Source: Nothophaeocryptopus gaeumannii (Eukaryota; Ascomycota; Dothideomycetes; Mycosphaerellales; Mycosphaerellaceae). Taken from it: DNA of 64,000 nucleotides. The stretch lies in contig JASISA010000041.1 of NCBI GenBank assembly GCA_031771865.1, positions 2,418,001-2,482,000 on the forward strand. Direction: 5' to 3'. The notes under the pieces are model-generated. The model did not search any database, was not told the DNA's origin, and was given only the letters and a program-made list of their open reading frames with translations. A program made the position numbers and the translations under genes. Of the stretch, positions 11,819 through 22,689 are shown piece by piece; position 1 is the stretch's first letter, and each line of letters starts with the position of its first letter.

Positions 11819-12613
11819 GGGGCAGGAGATCAGAGTGCTGTTCAAGGGAGAGAAAGCGAATACGTCAGCTACAAACGATGCTATGCTAGAGCCAGGATGA
11901 CAGGAAGACGTCAAACCAACAAGTCGCTTGGACTCGATGCACAGAGCCAGAGCAAGCGGAACCCCGAGGACGATGTCGAACCTACGATGCAGAGCTCATG
12001 GGAAAGCGAAGGCAAGAGCCATTCAAAGGTGAATGGAACACTTTTCTGAGTGAGAGCGCACAAGGGTGCTATGGCTTATAGGCTGGGAACACTCGGAGCA
12101 CGGATTGTTGTCATGAAGAAGTGGCTTGCACCCAGCTCACTGGGCCGTCCACTAGAGGCGTGGAGATGTATCCGTTCAGGCCTTGAACAGCTGACTCCAC
12201 AAGTTTATTGAGTTGGAGAAAGGAGTCGGGCATCGATGGTGGTGGAGCATAGGGAAGTGGAGGATAGTGGATTTGAAGGAAGAGGCTGAAATGACTTCAA
12301 TATTTGCTGGAGAATTTGTGGATTCTCAATCAAATATCACTTGGAAACCGAATTGTCGTGCGCCAAGCCCATTTCAATCGCCGACATAATCCACTTTTTA
12401 TGCATAATGTCCACTTCACTTGACAACCGAGAACGCAGTGAAACGTCGCTGTTGATATTTGCAGTTCACATGATTCTCACGGCCGTCTAGATCATATTTT
12501 GACGTGTTCTGCTCTTCCTGCCATTGAGTTCCTCACTTAGAGACTGTCGAAGTTTTGAACCTGCAGATCACTTCGAAGCTTAAATCGGGATCTCCAGCTT
12601 CACTTCCTTCGCC
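11819..12613. other. Intergenic region upstream of ADE13
   Basis: No open frame of note. It should contain the 3' end of the small gene at 11444 and the adenylosuccinate lyase promoter. The stretch 12290-12420 is comparatively AT-rich. Confidence 0.45.
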
Positions 12614-14410
12614 ATGGCTTACATTTCTCCAGGCGTCTCCGGACAACCAACATCCATGATGACGGGCGATCATGATACCTACCAAAAGTGAGTAACAAGG
12701 CGAGCATGAATTCAAAGCTACAAAGAGGACCAATTCCTCAAGACTGTAGAAGCAAACGACACGATCTTCTCACAGGCAAAATTTCTTCGGCTTGTGTGGG
12801 ATCTGAGTCAATGGCTTCCTTCAACATCGTTTCCATAGAGCAAAACAAGCACACTCAAAAGATCGCGATGCTAACAAACCGCCAGCCCCCTCAACTCGAG
12901 GTACTGCTCCCCCGAGATGAAATTCATCTTCTCCCCCCGCAACCGATTCAGCACATGGCGACAACTCTGGGTCTACCTCGCCGAATCCGAAAAAGAACTC
13001 GGTCTCCCCATCACAGACCTCGCAATCAAGCAACTCAAAGAACACGTCCGGATTGACGATGACGAGTTCGGCGCCGCAGCTACCGAGGAGAAGCGAAGAC
13101 GACACGATGTCATGGCCCACGTTCACACGTATGGACTCGTCGCTCCGGAAGCTGCGGGAATCATTCATTGGGGAGCAACGTCTTGCTATGTGACTGATAA
13201 CGCGGATTTGATTTTCTTGAGGGATGCGCTGAATCTGGTGTTGCCGAAATTGGCGGCTGTTATACAAAGGCTGGCGGCTTTTGCTATTGAGTATAAGGAT
13301 CTGCCGTGTTTGGGGTACACTCATGGACAGGCTGCTCAGTTGGTGACGGTTGGCAAGCGTGCGAGTTTGTGGATCACGGATCTTCTCCGCTGCTTGAGGA
13401 ATTTGGAGCGTCAAAGGGATGAGATTTTGCACTCTTTCCGGGGCGTTAAGGGAACGACTGGTACTCAGGCCAGTTTCCTGGCCATCTTCAAGGGCAATCA
13501 TGAACAGGTCGAGAAGCTGGATGAGCTGGTCACTGAGAAAGCCGGCTTCCAAGAAGCAGACATCTCGACCAGCCAGACATACTCCCGTCTGATCGATGTC
13601 GATGTCCTCCACGCTCTCGGCTCTCTTGGATGCGCATTTGAGCGCATTGGTGGTGACATTCGCCACTTGGCTATGTTCAAGGAAATGGAGGAGCCATTCG
13701 AGGCGGATCAGATCGGCTCAAGTGCGATGGCTTACAAGCGCAACCCGATGCGATCTGAACGACTCTGCTCGTTGGGTAGGAAGCTCCGCAACTTCAGTGC
13801 CGATGCAGAGCAGACCTATGCTTCACAATGGCTTGAGCGCAGTCTTGACGATTCTGCCATTCGACGTATCTCGCTGCCGGAGTCGTTCCTTTCTGCTGAT
13901 GCTTGCTTGATCCTGGTAAGCATTGCCACTGGATTTCAAGAGTGTCGCTAACAGTGTTCCCAGCTCAACAACATCTCTAACGGTCTCGTCGTCAACAAGG
14001 CTGTCATTCAAGGTCGCATCGAGCAGGAGCTGCCATTCATGGCCACCGAGAACATCATCATGGCTATGGTTGACAAGGGCAAGTCAAGACAGGAAGTTCA
14101 CGAAGAAATCCGGTAAGTCCGCGAAGCCGCGATTAGCTTGTGCCCTGCTAACAGCATCAGTGTCTTATCACACCAAGCCGGTGCCGTCGTCAAGCAAGAA
14201 GGCAAGCCGAACGACCTCCTCGAGCGGATACGAAACAACTCCTACTTCGAGCCCGTCCTGCCTGAGCTCGAACAGCTCCTTGAGCCTTCAACTTTCATCG
14301 GTCGTTGCCCGGAAATCGTTGAGAAGCTCGTCAAGACCAAGGTCAAGCCCGCTCTCGCGCCGTACGCGAAAGAGCTCGCCACTGCCCAGGTTGCCGAGCT
14401 GAGCGTGTAG
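12614..14410 (+). CDS. ADE13: Adenylosuccinate lyase, four exons
   Basis: The enzyme cleaves adenylosuccinate to AMP plus fumarate and also splits SAICAR to AICAR, acting twice in purine synthesis. Exons are 12614-12687, 12886-13915, 13964-14112 and 14161-14410; phases agree and give 500 residues, close to the usual eukaryotic length. The first splice restores DTYQNPLNSRYCSPEMKFIF, the standard N-terminus of the family, and its intron has a perfect branch site (GCTAAC at about 12869). Conserved blocks include the substrate-binding TGTQASF and the fumarase/aspartase superfamily signature GSSAMAYKRNP in the flexible catalytic loop. The 198-bp first intron is the longest in the gene, while the others are about 48 bp. 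Assignment is secure. Confidence 0.95.
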
Positions 14411-14639
14411 AGGGACTGAGTGCAGCCTGTGAGAAGCGCATGGACCTCATGTCGTTAATGTGTACAATTGTCGATGGATAGACAAGACGTACAAGTCTCA
14501 CGATTCAAAAGTTATCCAATGGCTATTATCTCATTCTGTCCTTGCCTACTCTTGGAGCATCTATTGCATCTGTCCTTCGCGCTTTGTCCAACAATCTCCC
14601 AACGAACTCTCCTCTTCACGCCACTCCCCATCTACCCAT

Positions 14640-15119
14640 TTATTTCAACCAGGCGTCATTCCTCCCCCAATACAACAAACTCCACCCAATCAACGCACAA
14701 TTCGCAATTCCCACCGCATGTCCCATCACCATATCCTTGATCCCATATTTGCTCACAATCAGAGTGTCCGCAATCGTCGTAATCAATCCATACCCCACCG
14801 CAATCCCCAACGCCGTCCGATCGCGTTTATACAACGCAAACGTGAGTATAAGAGCGCCATTCTGAAGATTCCTGGCCGCAATGGCCTGAATAAGACCGGT
14901 TTGGGTCTTCTGGGTTTGCGTTTGTGCTTCGACGGATTCACCAGAGCCGGAGTCTATGGGGATTCCGAAGCCTTTGGAGAAGGCGACTTGGTCTGTCAGG
15001 CCGCCGAGGCCGAAGATGATGAGTTCGGCGGAGCCGACGAGGATGGCGAGGCATTCGGCGGGTGGGGGGAGGTGGGAGAAGAGGGACGCGCCGGGTGCGC
15101 TGCTGAAGCGGGAGGCCAT
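14640..15119 (-). CDS. DUF4267-family integral membrane protein
   Basis: The 159-residue intronless frame starts at an ATG and is largely hydrophobic, with about four predicted membrane spans: residues 22-40 (AILVGSAELIIFGLGGL), about 82-95, 104-122 (GIAVGYGLITTIADTLIV) and 130-152. Size, topology and the GHAVGIAN-type loop fit the fungal DUF4267 family, whose function is unknown. It converges with ADE13 (230 bp between stops) and diverges from the N-acetyltransferase across about 500 bp, which may act as a shared promoter. The opposite strand carries a long open frame fused to the acetyltransferase frame, which is a shadow. Confidence 0.75.
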   Translation of the reverse strand: MASRFSSAPGASLFSHLPPPAECLAILVGSAELIIFGLGGLTDQVAFSKGFGIPIDSGSGESVEAQTQTQKTQTGLIQAIAARNLQNGALILTFALYKRDRTALGIAVGYGLITTIADTLIVSKYGIKDMVMGHAVGIANCALIGWSLLYWGRNDAWLK

Positions 15120-15626
15120 GGTGAAGATGCGTTTCCGTGGGACTGCGCGTGTGTTATTGTGACTGTAATGAGAATGTTGTCTCCTACGATGAAGATGTCA
15201 GCTCCTTTGCAGCTCTACGACGTGCGAATGTTGGCGCCTTTGCCGTCACTGATGATCGGAGCTCCGAACGTGTTGAAACAGGAACGACGGTTGCTAGCGT
15301 CGAGTTTGGAGCTCCCCTTTCGAGGCTTCTTTCCACCACCAACGCTGCCACTTTCATCTTCACGGTTCTCAACAACAACAACGACTCTAGAGGACACTTG
15401 CAATGTCTTCCATCTCAATGGCAATTCTCACCCATACTCGAAACTGGCTGATGCCGCAGCCATTGAGCAGTGCACACTGCTTATCAATTACCTCACCGTA
15501 ACCGACTTCCACATCTCTCGTAGCGTGAGTCGATATAATCCTCCTCAGCATCAAGCCGATAAGTGTCACATCTACTTCTTTCCTTCATCATCTCTGTACT
15601 CTGTCCACGTCAGAAAGATAATCAGA
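15120..15626. promoter_or_regulatory. Shared divergent promoter region
   Basis: About 500 bp separate the start of the leftward DUF4267 gene from the start of the rightward arylamine N-acetyltransferase. No coding feature is evident beyond an open-frame shadow, so it presumably contains both promoters (inference from position). Confidence 0.4.
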
Positions 15627-16634
15627 ATGGCAGGCCGGCACACCTTCACCGAACCAGAACTTGAAGGATACTTTGACCGCATCGCCCTTCCCGAGGCTTC
15701 ACGGGTTTACAATGTCTCGGACCTTTCAGAAGACAACCAACTGGCCTTCATGAACCTCCTCCAAAAACACCATCTCTGCAAAGTGCCTTGGGAAAACCTC
15801 ACCCAACACTACTCTTGGCACCATATTGTAAACGTCAAGCCAAAACACCTCTTCCGGAAGATAGTCCACAATCCAGGCAGAGGAGGCTATTGTATGGAAG
15901 CAAATTACTTCTTCTCCATGGTTCTGCATTCCCTGGGCTTTAAGACGTATATGTGCGGGAGCCGGATCTATAATCCCGACAAAAGCGCTTATGGAGGCTG
16001 GACACATATCGTGAACATCATCATCATAGCGGGACAGAAATGGATGTTAGACGGAGGCTACGGCGGCAATGGCCCTTCAGCTCCAATGCCTCTCATCGCC
16101 AACAAAATTTCCCCTCAAATCGCCCCTGCGCAAATGCGTTTACTCCATGAACCACTCCCTCAAGCCCTGGATCAGAGCCAAAAAGTCTGGATCTACCAAT
16201 CCCGCTGGTCGGACAAACAGACGGAATGGACAACATGTTACTGTTTCCCCGATTTCGAATTTCTCCCCTCCGACATCGAAACGATTAATTTCTCGCCCAT
16301 GCTCAACCTCAATACTTTCTTCACACACAAGATAGTAGCAGTGCGCTTCACTACTTCTTCCGAACCGTCTCCCCCCTCCTACCCTTACTCACCCTCCCCA
16401 GCTGGAATGGTGGGCGAAATCGATGGGTCTATAACGTTAAATCACGATGTGTTGAAATGGAGACGAAATGGGAAGAAGGTCGTGGAGGAGAAATACAAGA
16501 GTGAGGGTGAGAGGGTGGAAGGGTTGAAGAGGTGGTTTGGGATTGAGATTTCAGAGGAGGATGCAGATGGGGTGAAAGGGACTGCGGCGGAGATTGTGGG
16601 AGGAGAAGTGGACCTGGTGGGTGGGGAGGGGTGA
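15627..16634 (+). CDS. Arylamine N-acetyltransferase
   Basis: The predicted cytosolic enzyme moves an acyl group from acyl-CoA through a cysteine thioester to arylamine or hydrazine substrates. In fungi such enzymes detoxify aromatic amines, including plant benzoxazolinone breakdown products. The ATG at 15627 gives 335 residues without introns; the frame is open further upstream but that part is antisense to the DUF4267 gene and is not family-like. The catalytic triad is visible: Cys 89 in RGGYCMEAN, His 127 in GGWTHIVN and Asp 142 in MLDGGYGG. VPWENLTQHYSW near residue 50 is also typical. The C-terminus is Glu/Gly-rich and beyond the conserved core. Substrate cannot be read from sequence. 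Confidence 0.9.
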   Translation: MAGRHTFTEPELEGYFDRIALPEASRVYNVSDLSEDNQLAFMNLLQKHHLCKVPWENLTQHYSWHHIVNVKPKHLFRKIVHNPGRGGYCMEANYFFSMVLHSLGFKTYMCGSRIYNPDKSAYGGWTHIVNIIIIAGQKWMLDGGYGGNGPSAPMPLIANKISPQIAPAQMRLLHEPLPQALDQSQKVWIYQSRWSDKQTEWTTCYCFPDFEFLPSDIETINFSPMLNLNTFFTHKIVAVRFTTSSEPSPPSYPYSPSPAGMVGEIDGSITLNHDVLKWRRNGKKVVEEKYKSEGERVEGLKRWFGIEISEEDADGVKGTAAEIVGGEVDLVGGEG

Positions 16635-16706
16635 GCGATTGAATTGGTGGGAAGGTGCATTGAATGATGCGGGAGAGGTACTGGAGGTTGTTTTCGGATG
16701 GGACGA

Positions 16707-16751
<45 letters not shown>

Positions 16752-17970
16752 GGTGCTTGTGGAATCAGAAACAGAACACATGGCATGGGAACCCATCCCA
16801 CGACGGATGGATGCAACGCGATGCAAAGAAGCGATAAAGCTAAGACATGCGAGAGTGAGCGCGCATCTGCATATGAACAACAGCACAATGCAGCACCGGT
16901 GTATGAGACTGCCGACAATATGCGCAGCCTCGGGTCTCCAGCTGAGCCCAAGAAAAGAACGACATGAGACAGCGCACGGACAGGGTCGAAGGAACAAGCA
17001 TCCATAGACCATCATCCGTACACACGTGACAGTCTAGGAACGGGAGATCTTCTGAAAAGATCTGGATTCTGGTCTCTGATGGCCAAGTTTCGCATATTTG
17101 TCGGGTAAGGATATGAGCTGTCAACGCAACCTTGCCCAGTTGAGACACTGCGCTAGGCTCGATGATTCGATTCGCATCATAGGTTAGTAAGAGGAAAAAA
17201 TCAAGGACGACAAGGTCAGTTGAATGTTCCACAGCAGGTTGCAGTGGGAGGGCAGTGGCTGTGACGGGATTGTTGAGGGAACCGATTCTGCCGGACGGCA
17301 AGGAGGGCCGGCAGAGGAGCATGGAGAAGAGTATGGGTTCGAAGAAAAATGCCCTCTGTAGACTCGTCGCTAGGTAGTGTTGCAAGCCATATGCAATCTT
17401 TTTGGCCATACGCTATATTCGCTCATCGCAATCGTCACTACAACCCCTTCATTCGCTTCGCTTCGTTTCGCTGTCCAGCTTTGTGATGCGCCATTGCAAA
17501 TGCTCCAAATAACGCCACGTATGCAGGCCTGATAGCCCTCCCATAAGAAATATTAAGGCACAGCACGCGGAGCCATGCGCACCTGCCATATTCGTGAGTG
17601 TTGAAGCGAATCCATGTATGACCCGTCTTTTATCATTCCGAGTGCTCTCATATCGAACTCCCAAGCTGGTATCTCGTCGCGCTTCCTCATACAGCCCGAT
17701 GATACATAGTCCCAAGATGCGTGAAGAATGTTGACGTAAATCATAAGCATGCCAAAGCAAGGTAGATACTGTCCGGTGTTCGTGGTACGTTGCGCTGAGT
17801 ATGTGATGTGTGATCAGTTGGCCAGCAAGAAGACCATCACCTTCTCTCGATAATTGGAGCGGAGGAAGCTGAACGAGGTCTTCCGTAGACCAAGAGGGAT
17901 ACGTGTGTCCGATAAGCCGGTAGTATATTGGGTATGACGCACAAGCATTAATCAGACCCTGAGGATGGCA
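16635..17970. other. 1.3 kb convergent intergenic region
   Basis: It lies between the 3' ends of the N-acetyltransferase (+) and the RfeF-like gene (-). Apart from a purine microsatellite, only unsupported open frames occur, for example a 189-codon minus-strand frame at 16840-17409 without family resemblance. Confidence 0.4.
16705..16752. repeat. GA/GAAA-type purine microsatellite
   Basis: An imperfect (GA)n tract is interrupted by AAA at regular intervals of about 16 bp, directly downstream of the N-acetyltransferase stop. Confidence 0.9.
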
Positions 17971-19293
17971 TCATCTCCTGGAGCGACGATCACTGGAAGA
18001 AGTACCAGGCAGGCCTCCAAAGACACTGGCGCGGTTGCCGCGAGACGAAGAGGTAGGTGGCCCGGAATTGCTTGGAGCAGCTGCGATGACCCATCAGTCG
18101 GGTCTGCTGCTGTCGGGGTGTGCGTAGAATCAGAACTTACGTCGGCCGCCGTACTGGTCGTACTGCTGGGCAGGTATGCTTCCATATGGGCTACACAAGT
18201 CAGCAAAGAACATCAATCGGTCTTCCGCGGTACTGCGAACCTTGGTTGTGGAGGGCTTGCGATGGGCTCTCGTTCTCTACCGGAGACGGAGGATACAGTG
18301 GCCGCCGGACTAGGGTAGGCATATCTTGGATCCGCATACTCTGGCTGCGAGTATCTTGCATCCCGGGCATCACGTCCTTGTGGCTGTCCAAATCCTGGGC
18401 CATACTGTTCCGCTCTACTGGGGATGGAAGGCGCCGAATCATACGATGTCACCGGAACGTAGTAGTTGCCTTGCCTCACATATCCGGGTGGAGCACCATC
18501 ATTGGACTGTTGGGGGTATCCGCTTGGAGCAAATCTGGGTTCCTGGCCGTAGGAAGAAGAGGACGGTGGAGCCCGTCCACCAAAGCCCGAGGGTATGTTC
18601 GCATCCGGCTGGTATGATGACCTACCCTCCGGCGCATAACCTCTGCTATCAGAGGGAAATCTGCCGTCTGGCTGGAAAGGCGCACGACTATCCGCTGGAT
18701 AGCCTCTACTAGGTTGCGGAGGGTCGATCTGCATCCTGTCCTGAACTGGTATCCTTTCCCGCGTTGATGGCAGGCCATACGGTCCATCCACGGACGGCGA
18801 ATCTCCCTCACGGCGGTTGTGTGACACTCTTCCTGCGCTGGATGCGTGGTACGTCGAGGAGCCCACATAAGGTTCTACACGATCGTCAGGTTCTGTTTTC
18901 CCTGAAGCAATGACTAGATGTGGGCTGTGGCTACCTCTTGTGCCAGTCTGGCGCTGTTCTTGTCGCCATCGCGCAGAGTCTGCTCGCAAGTCCGCAATCA
19001 TTGCCTGTGTGCATCGTTAGCGTGCATGTGGAAACGTAAGATAGATGTCTCATACAGATGTTAGATTTCGGTAAGCCTTTATCCAATATCCTTGGACGCC
19101 CTGGCGAAGAGTAAGCATCATGACATGCGCGAATTCCGGTGGCAGCTGGAGTGCTGACCTGGTTTTCGCCAGTTCCAACACCTGGTCGGACAGTCGCATC
19201 ATTGCCCAAATATCTCTGGATGTCGGCGGATATGACATGGCGATCAATACCTTCACCGGGCACGAACCACTGGCGAGCGATTTCCTGAGGCAT
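17971..19293 (-). CDS. RfeF-like transcription-associated protein, five exons
   Basis: Exons read 19293-19159, 19100-19056, 19004-18241, 18190-18141 and 18080-17971, giving 367 residues with consistent phases (0, 0, 2, 1). The N-terminal block, about 70 residues, joins ARQWFVPGEGIDRHVISADI, QRYLGNDATVRPGVGTGENQ and GVQGYWIKAYRNLTS and continues into MIADLRADSARW; from memory this matches proteins annotated RfeF in aspergilli. The rest is low-complexity, rich in Pro, Ser, Tyr, Gly and Gln, ending with QQYDQYGGR and VFGGLPGTSSSDRRSRR. No DNA-binding domain is evident, so the transcription-factor label is from family annotation rather than sequence. A start at 19311 would add six residues. A potential 33-bp intron near 18930 is too short to be convincing and is kept as coding. 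Confidence 0.75.
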
Positions 19294-21207
19294 GACGGGC
19301 ACGCCTCGCACTCAACACACACAGCACGCGGAAGCAGAGGCAGTAGAATCAGGAGCCTTCCGGAAGATGTTTGCTGGAGAGGGCTCACAGCAATATGAAG
19401 GTCTGAAGGAGCAGAAATGCAGGTGCGGGCGGTGGCTCCTGGACAGCGGAGTGCACCGAGATTGGGTCCGAGTAGTGGAAACAGTCCTGCAGCGTCCTGC
19501 GGTATGGCGGCTGGTAAATAACAGAGACCCAAGAGTCGCAGGTGCTTGCAAAGGCTTGCCGTCCGTGGATGGAAGGCCAGCAATCCCAGTCCTGATGCCA
19601 GCTGGATCGGGGTGGCACGCAACTCAAACGGCGGCAGAGTTTGCAGATCCGCGCTGTCGAAGTCGCAAGAGCAGAAACACAGCGGCGGCAGGTGCGTGAC
19701 AGACGTGTGCGGCAGGCGATGCAAGAGCGGCCGGCGGAGGTGAGCAGAAGGAGAAGCGACGACGGGGGGAGGGCAGGAGTCAAATGATGTATGAAGGCGG
19801 TGGTCGGGCGTTGTGTTGGTGCTGAGCGCGCGGGAGCCTGAGACGGGTGACTTGTGTGAGAGAGTGAGGGTGATGGGTGAGGGGCGAGGGGCGCGTGAGT
19901 GCAACCCGTCGATACCCAAGCGCCCTGTGCGCGCTGAAAAGCCTCAGTGGCCTCTCACAGTCTGTGGGCTCCGCTGATAGGCTCCACCGTGTGCAGCGGT
20001 CTTGGGTCACAGCAGCAGACGAGAGCCAGCGAAGACGCACAGCCTGCTGGGAGCCTGCCTATCCCGAGTCCGCCGTGGTCCTGCGCGTCGTCCAGACAGG
20101 GAAGCAGTCGGGCAGCGTTCGTTGTCGCTGTGGCTTGAGACCAATCCTGCCGAGGCGCCCGATCCGGTCGTGTTTGATGTTGTTTGGTGGTGGGGTTCTT
20201 GTAATATCGTCACAGCGACATTATCCTTCGGGAAGCGGGAAGCCATTTCATGTATACTCACACACAACACACGGCTTGGATGACGGCAGCTGGCAGCTGG
20301 CGGCGCGCGCGAGGGCAGCGAGGTGACGCTTGGCCTGCGGTGGCGAAGGCGGCTGCCCGTGGACGACCTCGACTACAGGTCCTGGTCCTGGTTCTGGGAC
20401 AAGCATTGCTGCCCGACGCGACTGACGCTAGCAGCACCTTGATGCCACCCACACCACCGTCACCACCTCACATCGCCCAAATACCGACCACTCATGAGGC
20501 CTCACCACGTGCGACCGTGACCACAATACTTGCTCAAGATATCCACCCGGCCCGGCGTGGACTACTCGAGACAGGTATCCCCAGCATCGCTTAGTACTGT
20601 TGTCTCGTCTCGCCTCGCCTCATGCAGACGTCACATCATCACCGTTTCGCACATACGTGCTACACAGCGCACATTTGGGCCCGGCATACTGCTGCTCTTA
20701 CCCGCTGTGGACGTCAATGTTGACCACGCTCGTCTATGCGCTTTGAGCGTTACCGGTGTCTTCCCTGCGCTCCAGTACGGCTGGGCCGGTACCTGCAATG
20801 CGGCCACAGGCATCTTTGTTTCCACGAGCACTCAGCATTCGCGATCCGGGATCAAAGTGGACCTTAGAGACATGCCTCGCAGGAAACACCTCCGGCCTCA
20901 TTCGCCCCTCGAAACGATGCTATGCACATCCGCACAGTCTGAAATGACGCCCTGCTGCGTGGCCGGACATAATTTGGCCATTAATCTAAACGCAGCAGCT
21001 GCTTTGCAGAAAGCGTCAAGAAAGCTCTTCTTCAACACCAGGAAGCCTTGCCTTCGTTAGGCACTATGCTGACTTCTACTACTTCTAGCGGCCACGTCTG
21101 GCTTCACCGGCTAGCGGACAACCGGCTCTTTCCAGTATATCTGGTACTGGTCGCGCTTCCGCACCGCCCGAAGAAATGCGGATCGAACCAACAGATCAGC
21201 CGCGCGG
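19294..21207. other. 1.9 kb upstream region of the RfeF-like gene
   Basis: The segment is GC-rich in parts (about 19600-20450) and full of short overlapping frames on both strands. I recognise no gene. It should include the promoter of the RfeF-like gene and the 3' end of the glutathione-transferase-like gene. Confidence 0.4.
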
Positions 21208-22689
21208 CTATAGTTTGGCGCCTTCACCGACTAAACGTACCCTGAAGGCCCATCGAGGAGCATGCACACGGACTTCTTCACCCGAGCTGGCCTTGACCGC
21301 GATGGCGACCTCATCCTTCGTCAGCTTCACCAGATAACCTTTGTCCTACACAAAGCCGCGTGTCAGACATCCATCTGCTTTGAATGGTAGACTCGCGGAT
21401 CTTTGCCTACCTGATGGGTGAAACCGCCGCCATCTGTTGGGTACAGCTCTACGAAATCGCCCTGTTTCAATCGCAACGGGTCTTTGGCATCGAAACGAGG
21501 GTTCTGATCGACGAAGTCCGATGCTTTGACAAACTTGACGACTTCATCACCCTGCATCGGTACTATCTGCCGTGCGTTTGCCTTTGCTGTGTCGAGAACA
21601 TCCCGAAACCGATTCCTCCAACTGTAGACTTTCGGGTACTGTTTGGGCGAGAAGTATTTCTCTTCTGGGAAAAGATCGCTCATGAACCAGTCGAACACCC
21701 AGACTCCTATAATGACAATTCAGGTCAGTATGATATGGTCCTCAACATCAGCATGCGGGCAGCCTCGTGTTTCCCATGTCTTGCCCTCCAGATCCGCTAG
21801 GGAAGGCTTCTTGCTTCCACCAACCCATTCTCTCCCATCCGCGAATAGCGACTGCAATATCGAAACACTGGCACATATGCACTATCCCTTCAGGCCGCAT
21901 CAGTTTCGCATCATCAAGCTGCGAAGAGGTCCCCAGAAACCGACGCGGTCCTTCTGGAACCTCTTAGACTTCGCCAACGGCAAATCCTTCGGTATCAACT
22001 TCACTGCATTCCGAAAAACACTCCCTTCAATAGCAAACTTCTGCAGCAGCGCCGCTAGACCGTTCGTCTCCGGAGATGAAAGCGCCGGATGCTCTTCAGA
22101 CGGTGGGAACATTTCTTCCAGCTTGGCAATGATGAGCCGCGTATCGACATATACATCCCGACCTATGGACATCACGGGTGACCGCCGGTAGTTGATACCC
22201 AATGCCTGATGACAGCGGGTACACCCCGAATGTCAGTTAACCTAATCTCGGCCCTACAATCCAGTACAGTGGGCCGATACGTACCTCCATATCTGGGCGT
22301 GGGAGCATGGGTGGCTGGATCTGGGAGAGGTATCAGCTGAAGTGCGTTTGGGGGCAAGTTCCATGTTGGATTTTGGCAGCATTAGCGCCACTTCATTCGC
22401 TGTATGCCAAACCTAAGAAGCGACAGGGGTCGTGGTAGGGTGAAGGTAGGCGCTGCAGACACAAGTCCCATTGCAACATATGTGTGAACTTACACATTCC
22501 GCATATTGTATGTTCCGTAGAGCTAGATACCACGTTATGCCACCTGTGAAAGCAAAGTGTTAGCCGCCATGTTCTCATACCAATGGTCAAGCGTCATCAG
22601 TCGTTGGAGGAAACAAGCCACGCACGTCCATAAGGGCTGTATCGGTAATGGAACAGAATTATATCATTGGGCGCGTTAATGCCCGACAT
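21208..22689 (-). pseudogene. Glutathione S-transferase-like gene, six exons, with two compensating frame changes
   Basis: The product has an N-terminal thioredoxin-like GST domain followed by a helical domain and a C-terminal extension. Exons as assigned: 22689-22626, 22543-22494, 22320-22285, 22205-21785, 21706-21411 and 21345-21208. The splices restore NDIILFHYRYSPYGRGITWY, LALRNIQYAECIQPPMLPRP and DMEALGINYRRSPVMSIGRD, as in fungal GST_N proteins. The intron between exons 4 and 5 is a GC-AG intron of 78 bp (G|GCAAGA, branch CTGAC), which joins PSLADLEG to VWVFDWFMSD. In exon 4 the frame changes after VGFWGPLRS and returns after CFDI: the segment LDDAKLMRPEGIVHMCQ lies in another frame, and without the shifts there are stops TGA and TAG. 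This could be early decay, sequencing error, or an unusual 93-bp intron (phase 0) that would delete a conserved motif. Family call is firm; intactness is not. Confidence 0.7.

Noticed and set aside
14460..15626. Long plus-strand frame fused upstream of the N-acetyltransferase
   Set aside because: The first 389 codons run antisense to the DUF4267 gene and across the divergent promoter, and have no family character; the enzyme starts at the ATG at 15627.
18900..18945. A 33-bp GT-AG interval inside exon 3 of the RfeF-like gene
   Set aside because: Shorter than any other intron in the window and without a branch site; in-frame reading through is simpler.
21170..21245. GGTTCGATCC B-box-like sequence on the minus strand near the end of the GST-like gene
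   Set aside because: Neither a T-stem nor an acceptor stem can be formed and the D-arm is missing, so it is not a tRNA.
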